DNA of 15,930 nucleotides, taken from the NCBI GenBank assembly GCA_020347585.1, contig CP070733.1:1182617-1198546 (forward strand), given 5' to 3'. The position numbers and the translations under genes were made by a program. A model generated the notes under the pieces. That model was not told the origin of the DNA. It saw only the letters and a list, made by a program, of their open reading frames with translations, and ran no database searches. Shown here one piece after another: positions 8,412-13,378 of this stretch (position 1 is its first letter; every line of letters starts with the position of its first letter). Origin of the DNA: Pseudomonadota bacterium (GTDB lineage Bacteria; Pseudomonadota; Gammaproteobacteria; CAMYNG01).

Positions 8412-8681
8412 TCAGGCTGTGAGCTTTTGTTCAATATGGCCGGTCAGGGCGCGCAACGACGCGAAGATGCGCTGGTTATTGGGATCGTCCGAGCGCAGTT
8501 GAATGTCATACTTTTTCGATATCGCCAACGCGAGCTCAAGGGCATCTATAGAGTCCAGTCCGAGTCCCTCGTTAAACAGCGGTTGCTCCGGCTCAATGGT
8601 GTCGGGTTCGATGTCCTCGAGGTTTAGCGCCTCGACGATCAGTCGGGCAACTTCCATCTCGCGAGGTGAGAGTTCTGCCAT
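8412..8681 (-). CDS. Acyl carrier protein 1
   Basis: This 89-residue acyl carrier protein carries the phosphopantetheine site Ser44 in GLGLDSIDALELA. It begins MAELSPREMEVARLIVEALN and is acidic through helix I and the loop (LEDIEPDTIEPEQPLF). It is first in the minus-strand operon. Carriers of this type hold the aryl starter and the growing polyene; characterised APE systems use two (ApeE and ApeF), and a close paralogue lies at 11410-11706. The ATG at 8681 is preceded by AGGAAG five bases upstream, a good ribosome site. Upstream codons in the same frame are basic and do not resemble an ACP. Which carrier corresponds to ApeE and which to ApeF cannot be decided from sequence alone. Confidence 0.92.
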   Translation of the reverse strand: MAELSPREMEVARLIVEALNLEDIEPDTIEPEQPLFNEGLGLDSIDALELALAISKKYDIQLRSDDPNNQRIFASLRALTGHIEQKLTA

Positions 8682-8806
8682 CGCGTCTTCCTGCCATTCC
8701 TCAATTGTTTTTTGTTTCAATATCTTGCTGCGCCGAACCGTCGGCCGCGGTCGGATCCGTGAGTCACCGGATTGGGAGCGGTACAACTCGAGTCAAGGAG
8801 TATAGA

Positions 8807-8812
8807 ATTATA
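8807..8812 (-). promoter_or_regulatory. Candidate -10 box for the leftward pigment operon
   Basis: Read on the minus strand, 8812-8807 is an exact TATAAT in an AT-rich patch within the divergent gap. It would start RNA near 8800 and leave a leader of about 120 bases before the ACP ATG at 8681. No good -35 hexamer lies 16-18 bases upstream, so an activator may be needed. The call rests on pattern and position only. Confidence 0.4.
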
Positions 8813-8852
8813 CCAATCGGGCAGGTTTGTGACACACGCACGCGCCGGGTTC

Positions 8853-8867
8853 GTGACTGCAAGTCAC
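8853..8867. promoter_or_regulatory. 15-base palindrome, candidate operator
   Basis: The bases GTGACT-GCA-AGTCAC form a perfect 6-3-6 inverted repeat. It ends eight bases before the rightward TATAAT and covers the -35 area of that promoter. A shorter related palindrome (GTGAGTCAC, 8759-8767) and a lone GTGAC half-site (8829-8833) occur in the same gap. This layout suits binding of a dimeric regulator, which is not encoded in the window. Confidence 0.4.
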
Positions 8868-8875
8868 ATGAAATC

Positions 8876-8881
8876 TATAAT
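8876..8881 (+). promoter_or_regulatory. Candidate -10 box for the halogenase-chorismatase operon
   Basis: An exact TATAAT lies in the AT-rich part of the divergent gap, followed by a run of T and A. RNA would start near 8888, about 77 bases before the TTG start at 8965. The -35 position (about 8852-8858) reads close to CGTGACT, a poor match that overlaps the palindrome at 8853-8867, which suggests regulated use. Confidence 0.45.
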
Positions 8882-8951
8882 TTTTCGATAAAACAATTGG
8901 TTGCGTACCATTGCCGGCCTGCCTCTCGTTTGCTGGCCAGTTGTCGCGCAA

Positions 8952-8958
8952 GAGAGGG
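8952..8958 (+). promoter_or_regulatory. Ribosome binding site that decides the halogenase start
   Basis: GAGAGGG lies six bases before the TTG at 8965. It supports that TTG over the upstream in-frame TTG at 8911, which has no such site. The ATG at 8960 is out of frame and meets a stop after one codon. Confidence 0.6.
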
Positions 8959-8964
8959 CATGCC

Positions 8965-10305
8965 TTGAATACAGCGGAGCAATCCACCGGCGCCGAATCC
9001 GCGTCTTGCGATGTCGTGGTGATCGGCGGCGGTCCAGCCGGCTCGACCATCGCCACGCTACTGCGGCAGCGAGGGCGTAGCGTGACGGTGCTGGAAAAGG
9101 AGCAGCACCCGCGCTTTCATATCGGCGAATCGCTGCTGCCGCAGAACCTGCGAATACTTGAGCGCCTGGGGGTGCTCGACCAGGTGCGCGCCATCGGCGT
9201 CCCCAAACACGGCGCCGAGTTTAACTCGCAGATGCATTCCAGCCCGGTAACCTATTACTTCGAAAATGCGGTAGACAAACGCTACCCGTACGCCTACGAG
9301 GTGCGCCGGTCCGAATTTGATCATCTATTGCTGCAAAACGCGGCGTGCCAGGGTGCCGACGTTCACCAGTGCGTGCGCGTGGTCGATGTGGACCTTCGCG
9401 CCGGTGCGCGCAGCATCGTGCATGGCGTTGACGAGCACGGGAATCGCAGCGAATGGCATACCCGCTTTGTAGTGGATGCATCGGGTCGCGACACCCTGCT
9501 TGCCAACAAAATGGGTTGGAAGCAGAAAAATCCAAAACATAACAGCGCGGCTATTTTTGGACACTTTGATAATGTGGTGCGTCGCAGCGGCCGTGACGAG
9601 GGTAACATCAGCGTTTGCTGGTTTGAGCACGGCTGGTTTTGGATGATCCCCTTGCGTGACGGACGTATGAGCGTTGGCGCGGTGTGTTTTCCCGAATACC
9701 TGCGTACACGCAAAACGAGCCCCGAAGAGTTCCTGTGGCAAACCATACGGGCTTGCCCAAGTGTCAATGAACGCATGCGCGAAGCGACGTTGACGGGGGA
9801 AGTGCGCGCGACCGGCAATTATTCCTATACCTCGCGCAGGATGTATGGCGATGGTTTTTTACTGGTCGGCGATGCGAATGCCTTTGTTGATCCGGTGTTT
9901 TCAAGCGGCGTTTACCTCGCCATGAGCGGCGCGACGGCAGCCGCCGAAGCCGTGGATGTCTGGTTGCGCGACGCCCGCGCCGGGGAGCGTCTGCTCAGGC
10001 GTTATCAGCGTGACGTGCGCCGCGCCATCAGGATGTTTTCATGGTTTATCTATCGCTTTACCTCGCCTGCGATGCGATCCTTGTTCATGGCGCCGGGCAA
10101 CGTGCTGCGTATGGAGGAGGCGGTAACTTCGATGCTGGCAGGTGACGTCTATGGCGCCTCGCCCATTCGTGCGCCGCTGGCATTGTTCAAGGTGGTGTAC
10201 TACGTTAGCTGGGTGCTGAACCTGCGCCGTGCATGGGCTGTCCATCGAAGGCGCAGGCGAAACGCCCGCGTACAGTTTGTCGAGGAAACCCAAGCCGGGG
10301 ACTAG
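8965..10305 (+). CDS. Flavin-dependent halogenase-like FAD oxidoreductase
   Basis: This 446-residue flavoprotein begins with a Rossmann dinucleotide fold (DVVVIGGGPAGSTIATLL, residues 16-33). It continues with the halogenase-type block FHIGESLLPQNLRILERLGV, a candidate catalytic lysine Lys81 in KHGAEF, the WxWxIP motif as WFWMIP (224-229), and the second FAD motif LLVGDANAFVDPVFSSGVYL (about 299-318). WxWxIP and the lysine are hallmarks of flavin-dependent halogenases, which make hypohalous acid and direct it to an aromatic ring. The enzyme needs a flavin reductase, and none is seen here. Next to an APE operon and a chorismatase, the likely job is halogenation of the aryl head group, as in brominated xanthomonadins. 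A hydroxylase or oxidoreductase role is the main alternative. The TTG start is supported by GAGAGGG just upstream. The C terminus is Arg-rich. Confidence 0.82.
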   Translation: MNTAEQSTGAESASCDVVVIGGGPAGSTIATLLRQRGRSVTVLEKEQHPRFHIGESLLPQNLRILERLGVLDQVRAIGVPKHGAEFNSQMHSSPVTYYFENAVDKRYPYAYEVRRSEFDHLLLQNAACQGADVHQCVRVVDVDLRAGARSIVHGVDEHGNRSEWHTRFVVDASGRDTLLANKMGWKQKNPKHNSAAIFGHFDNVVRRSGRDEGNISVCWFEHGWFWMIPLRDGRMSVGAVCFPEYLRTRKTSPEEFLWQTIRACPSVNERMREATLTGEVRATGNYSYTSRRMYGDGFLLVGDANAFVDPVFSSGVYLAMSGATAAAEAVDVWLRDARAGERLLRRYQRDVRRAIRMFSWFIYRFTSPAMRSLFMAPGNVLRMEEAVTSMLAGDVYGASPIRAPLALFKVVYYVSWVLNLRRAWAVHRRRRRNARVQFVEETQAGD

Positions 10306-10309
10306 CAAT

Positions 10310-11347
10310 TTGGCAGCAGTCATACCACCAGCGAGTACAACTGCGGCGCAGTTAACGGCGGCGCCTTACTCCGTCGAGTATTTGCCTGCTGCAAAGGCCG
10401 AGCAGGCCCTGACCGATGATCATGTCATGGCGCTAATACACTTTGGCGAGGCCACGGAAAGCAGCCGCAATCCGCGCGAGTTCAGCATCGCCCTGCCGCA
10501 GTTGAGCGATGAGCCGCGGGTAGAAGTCTGGCGCAGCCGCGAACCGGTCCATGTCGACGTGGAGGAAGGGCTCCACTATGCCAGCAACGGCGAGTTGCTG
10601 TTCGGACACTTGCTGATCGACGAGGGGCAGTTTAACGATGTCCGCGAGGCAGCACGCCATGCCTACCGGCAGGTGCTCGGTTTTCTTCAAGCGCAGGAGT
10701 TCCCGTATCTGCTGCGGGTCTGGCACTACTTTCCAGATATCAACCGCTTGCAGGCCGGCCTGGAACGTTACCAGGGGTTCTGCGTGGGGCGTTTCGAGGC
10801 ATTTTCGGCGACGCCCGGTTTCGAGAATACGCTACCCGCGGGTACTGCGATCGGCACGCACGCACCGGGCCTGATGTTCTACTTTCTCGCTGCGAAGCAG
10901 CCCGGCATCCCGGTGGAAAATCCGCGTCAGCTTAGTGCGTTCCGCTACCAACGCCAGCACGGCCCGAGAAGCCCGTCGTTCTCGCGGGCGATGTTGAAGC
11001 TGTGGGGTGGGGAGTGCAGCTTTTTCATTTCCGGTACCGCCAGTGTCGTGGGCCACGAGACGGCACACCCCCACAGCTCAGCTCAGCAACTTGAGGAGAC
11101 CGTGAGCAATCTCCAGGCGCTGGTGGCCAAGGCAGTCGAACGCGGCGCGGTCGGGGTCGCTGCGCTAGCTGACGTGTCGCCGCTCAAGGTGTATCTGCGC
11201 GATCCTGCCGACTACCCGTTTGTGCACGAACGGCTGCAGCAAGTGATTGGCCCACGCAACCACCCACTGTATTTACGTGGTGATATCTGCCGTGATGCCC
11301 TGCGTCTGGAGATCGACGGGTTGCTCAGCGCCAGGTGCGAAGTCTGA
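10310..11347 (+). CDS. xanB2: Chorismatase (FkbO/Hyg5/XanB2 family), hydroxybenzoate-forming
   Basis: This protein of about 345 residues has the chorismatase family signatures: LRVWHYFPDINR (135-146), FRYQRQHGPRSPSFSRA (211-227), GGECSFFISGTASVVGHETA (233-252) and the C-terminal GDICRDALRLEIDG (324-337) containing the likely catalytic Glu334. Family members act on chorismate and release pyruvate, giving either a cyclohexadiene diol (FkbO) or a hydroxybenzoate (Hyg5, XanB2). They are often mislabelled as pteridine-dependent dioxygenases. In Xanthomonas, XanB2 makes 3- and 4-hydroxybenzoate, the former being the xanthomonadin starter. The neighbouring aryl ligase and polyene genes make the same role likely here. 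The TTG at 10310 lies four bases after the halogenase stop and gives the family's normal length. A GTG at 10229 would overlap the halogenase by 77 bases. Confidence 0.88.
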   Translation: MAAVIPPASTTAAQLTAAPYSVEYLPAAKAEQALTDDHVMALIHFGEATESSRNPREFSIALPQLSDEPRVEVWRSREPVHVDVEEGLHYASNGELLFGHLLIDEGQFNDVREAARHAYRQVLGFLQAQEFPYLLRVWHYFPDINRLQAGLERYQGFCVGRFEAFSATPGFENTLPAGTAIGTHAPGLMFYFLAAKQPGIPVENPRQLSAFRYQRQHGPRSPSFSRAMLKLWGGECSFFISGTASVVGHETAHPHSSAQQLEETVSNLQALVAKAVERGAVGVAALADVSPLKVYLRDPADYPFVHERLQQVIGPRNHPLYLRGDICRDALRLEIDGLLSARCEV

Positions 11348-11409
11348 GGATCCGGCTTGCCCAGCAGGTGCGTGGCGGGTGTTAGGGGGAGCTGACAGGG
11401 AGGCGGCGC

Positions 11410-11706
11410 TCAGGCGCTTGCCGCGGGCGAATCGGGCAGGCTGACACGACTGTCTTCGATGTAGCAGGCCAGGGCGCGCAGCGACCCGAAGATTTGCCGG
11501 ATGTCCGGGTGGTCAGACCGCAACTGCACGCCATACTGCTGTGAGACAGCCAGTGCAATTTCAAGCGCGTCGATCGAATCCAGCCCCAACCCGTCGCCAA
11601 ACAGCGACGAATCGGGGGTGATATCGTCGGGCTCAATATCCTCGAGATTCACTGCCTCGACGATCAGCCGGGCGACTTCCCTCTCCAGGGGTGAACACTG
11701 TGTCAT
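11410..11706 (-). CDS. Acyl carrier protein 2
   Basis: This second acyl carrier protein has 98 residues, with the phosphopantetheine site Ser44 in GLGLDSIDALEIA. It is closely related to the carrier at 8412-8681: both share EVARLIVEA, NLEDIEPD, the identical GLGLDSIDALE block, VQLRSD/IQLRSD and SLRAL. Its C terminus is ten residues longer (SRVSLPDSPAASA). In the characterised APE system two carriers work together; here they are separated by the plus-strand halogenase and chorismatase genes. The ATG at 11706 has GGAG eight bases upstream. The gene faces the chorismatase across a gap of 62 bases with no convincing terminator hairpin. Confidence 0.92.
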   Translation of the reverse strand: MTQCSPLEREVARLIVEAVNLEDIEPDDITPDSSLFGDGLGLDSIDALEIALAVSQQYGVQLRSDHPDIRQIFGSLRALACYIEDSRVSLPDSPAASA

Positions 11707-11787
11707 TCGCTGTGTCTCCGCTCTCTAGCCGTTGTCCGGGGTTGTATCCGCTAGTAATAGGCCCTGCACCGCATGCACCTTACCCGT

Positions 11788-11874
11788 TATTTCGGCGCGG
11801 CCTGGCGCGCCTTGAGCGCGTTGCCGATCAGCCAGCCGGGCGCGCCTGCAGCCATCCGCGAAAGGGCCGAAATA
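11788..11874. repeat. Long-range inverted repeat enclosing paired GGCGCGCC sites
   Basis: TATTTCGGC at 11788-11796 is the exact reverse complement of GCCGAAATA at 11866-11874. The 69 bases between hold two GGCGCGCC copies that could pair with each other. In RNA of either strand this could fold into a stacked stem, possibly part of the ACP 2 leader. Folding has not been computed. Confidence 0.3.
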
Positions 11875-11908
11875 GTCGCGTTGATCCGCAAAAGTTCTTC
11901 ATTTTCAG

Positions 11909-11923
11909 ACCGATAACATCGGT
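11909..11923. promoter_or_regulatory. Palindrome ACCGAT-AAC-ATCGGT, candidate operator
   Basis: This is a perfect 6-3-6 inverted repeat about 120 bases upstream of the pilin start. Its left arm overlaps the first copy of the direct repeat TTCAGACCG. Size and position suit a dimeric regulator site; the regulator is not in the window. Confidence 0.35.
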
Positions 11924-11925
11924 AT

Positions 11926-11941
11926 CGAATCAATGGATTCG
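11926..11941. promoter_or_regulatory. Palindrome CGAATC-AATG-GATTCG, second candidate operator
   Basis: This perfect 6-4-6 inverted repeat begins two bases after the previous palindrome. No T-run follows, so it does not look like an intrinsic terminator. The two adjacent sites may form a compound regulatory element. Confidence 0.35.
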
Positions 11942-11968
11942 CGGCCTAATACACATATTCAGACCGGG

Positions 11969-11974
11969 TATATT
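11969..11974 (+). promoter_or_regulatory. Weak candidate -10 box for the pilus operon
   Basis: TATATT matches five of six consensus bases and sits in AT-rich DNA about 70 bases before the pilin ATG, just after the second TTCAGACCG repeat. There is no good -35 match at the proper spacing, so this is tentative. Confidence 0.25.
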
Positions 11975-12040
11975 GTTATTGTAAATCAGACAGTTACAGC
12001 CCACCTTTGCGATGGCGCTGATGGTTTATTATTGAAGCGT

Positions 12041-12640
12041 ATGTTAAACGGAAAAAAAATCCCTGCAAGTGGCTTTTTTCGCCTGTTTGTGGTGATTACG
12101 CTGGCTGCCCTGGCATCGCTGAGCGGCGCGTACGCAGCGCAGGACGGCCAAGTGGGTAGCACCTCGGTGGGCACCATTGTGCTTACCGTGGACCTGAACA
12201 GGGGGCTGACAGTGGCTGCGGAACAAGGCGCCGGCGAGAGCCAGATTTCCAGTCTGGCGGACATCGAGATCACCGTACCCGGCACGGCCGACGGCGACAT
12301 CGTGCGCCAGCAGCGTTTTTGTGTGAGCGGCAATCAGGGTGAGCGCTATCGGCTGAGCGCCTTCAGCGACATTGGCGGCAGTGCACCGTTTACTGTCTCC
12401 AGCGAAGCTGGGCATAAGCTCGAGTTCGACGTCCAGTTCAACGGCGACCTTGTCAGCCCGGTGGGCGAGCCGCTGCGCCCCGGGGTGCCCTCGCGCAGCT
12501 ACGCGGTCAATAACAGCGGGGTCAACTGCAACGGCGCGGTCAATGCTGAATTGACCGTGGTGCTGCCTGCGGCCACCGTGCGCGGTGCGCCCGGCGGGCG
12601 CTATTCGGGCTTTCTTACGCTAAGCGTCGCAGTGGAGTAG
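12041..12640 (+). CDS. Exported pilin-like subunit of the alternate chaperone-usher pilus
   Basis: This 199-residue protein begins with a basic start, then a signal peptide ending near SGAYAAQDG (mature from about residue 29). The mature part is rich in beta-prone Val, Thr and Gly, with two Cys (RFCVSGN and GVNCNG) that could form one disulfide. It ends in GGRYSGFLTLSVAVE, the kind of C-terminal amphipathic strand that donor-strand pilins use to bind the chaperone. It is first in an operon with a PapD-type chaperone and a TcfC-like usher, so it is probably a structural or minor pilus subunit. I cannot assign it to a named pilin family. The ATG at 12041 gives the signal peptide directly and the upstream ribosome site is weak. 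Codons 4-6 include a run of eight A (12052-12059). Confidence 0.65.
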   Translation: MLNGKKIPASGFFRLFVVITLAALASLSGAYAAQDGQVGSTSVGTIVLTVDLNRGLTVAAEQGAGESQISSLADIEITVPGTADGDIVRQQRFCVSGNQGERYRLSAFSDIGGSAPFTVSSEAGHKLEFDVQFNGDLVSPVGEPLRPGVPSRSYAVNNSGVNCNGAVNAELTVVLPAATVRGAPGGRYSGFLTLSVAVE

Positions 12641-12671
12641 CGCGACCCTCACAATAATCCATGGAGCACCT

Positions 12672-13358
12672 ATGAACCTTCGTTACATCACCGCCACATG
12701 CGCCCTCGTACTGCTCGCGTGCCCGGCGGTCGCCGTGGCGGGCATTCTGCTCGACAAGTCGGTGGTTGACTTCAAACCCGATGAGCCGCCGCGCCAGGAT
12801 GTGTTTGTCATTAACGATTCGGCGACTGACAAAGCCTATGTGAAGGTCGAGGTGCTGGAAGTGGTCAATCCGGGCACCGAGCAGGAAGAACGCCGCCCGG
12901 TGAGTGATCCGGACAAGGCGCAGTTTGTTGCCAGTCCGGCCAAGCTGATTCTCCCGGCCAAGGGACGCAAGCAGGTGCGATTGGTCAACCTGGCTGCGCC
13001 CGGCAGTGAGCGCGTGTTTCGGGTCAATTTCACGCCGGTACTACCGCCGCTGCAGGACGAAGGCACGCGTATTCGGGTGGTAGTGGGCTACCAGGTGCTG
13101 GTGTTGATTCATCCCGACAAGCCCGCGGAGAAGCTGAACGTGCGTCGTGACGGTCGCACGCTTTATTTCGAGAACCAGGGCAACAGTTACGTGTTTGTCG
13201 GTAACGGCAAGCAGTGCGACGCCAAGGGCGAGAACTGTGTAGATCTGCCGGGCAAGCGTCTTTACGCGGGTAACACTTGGGAACTGACCCTGTCGCACGA
13301 TACGCCTGTGACGTTCACCCTCACGAACTTCAAGGGCGCACGCACTGAGACTTACTAG
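12672..13358 (+). CDS. PapD-like periplasmic pilus chaperone
   Basis: This 228-residue protein has a signal peptide ending near AVAVAG. It is followed by an immunoglobulin-like N-terminal domain (ILLDKSVVDFKPDEPPRQDVFV), a G1-type strand block FVASPAKLILPAKGRKQVRL and then RVFRVNFTPVLPP, the usual junction to the second domain. The second domain contains two Cys (GKQCDAKGENCVDL) that probably form a disulfide. Chaperones of this kind hold pilins by donor-strand complementation and deliver them to the outer membrane usher. The ATG at 12672 has GGAG six bases upstream. It lies 31 bases after the pilin gene and 20 bases before the usher gene, consistent with one operon. Length is normal for the family. 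Confidence 0.88.
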   Translation: MNLRYITATCALVLLACPAVAVAGILLDKSVVDFKPDEPPRQDVFVINDSATDKAYVKVEVLEVVNPGTEQEERRPVSDPDKAQFVASPAKLILPAKGRKQVRLVNLAAPGSERVFRVNFTPVLPPLQDEGTRIRVVVGYQVLVLIHPDKPAEKLNVRRDGRTLYFENQGNSYVFVGNGKQCDAKGENCVDLPGKRLYAGNTWELTLSHDTPVTFTLTNFKGARTETY

Positions 13359-13378
13359 CATGTAGCCACGAGACAGGT

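Larger units (their letters stand above)
11707..12040. other. Non-coding divergent region between ACP 2 and the pilus operon
   Basis: No credible gene is seen in this stretch of about 330 bases. The half next to the ACP is GC-rich and contains two GGCGCGCC palindromes (11804-11811, 11839-11846) inside a 9-base inverted repeat (11788-11796 / 11866-11874). The half next to the pilus operon is AT-rich, with two adjacent palindromes (11909-11923 and 11926-11941) and a repeated TTCAGACCG (11904-11912 and 11958-11966). It should hold the promoters for both flanking transcription units. Confidence 0.6.

Noticed and set aside
8911..8964. In-frame TTG at 8911 as the halogenase start
   Set aside because: It has no ribosome binding site. 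The TTG at 8965 has GAGAGGG at proper spacing and puts the FAD-binding fold near the N terminus, as is usual.
11403..11424. GCGGC ... GCCGC hairpin at the end of ACP 2 as a terminator
   Set aside because: The stem is short and GC-rich and lacks a T-run on either strand. It overlaps the ACP coding end, so it is not convincing.
11804..11847. Two GGCGCGCCT copies as part of a CRISPR or other repeat array
   Set aside because: There are only two short copies of a self-complementary GC-rich word in GC-rich DNA, with no regular spacing or further units.
11933..12040. Earlier ATG at 11933 for the pilin-like protein
   Set aside because: It would place 36 hydrophilic residues before the signal peptide, and it lies in the loop of a palindrome. 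The ATG at 12041 gives a normal exported N terminus.
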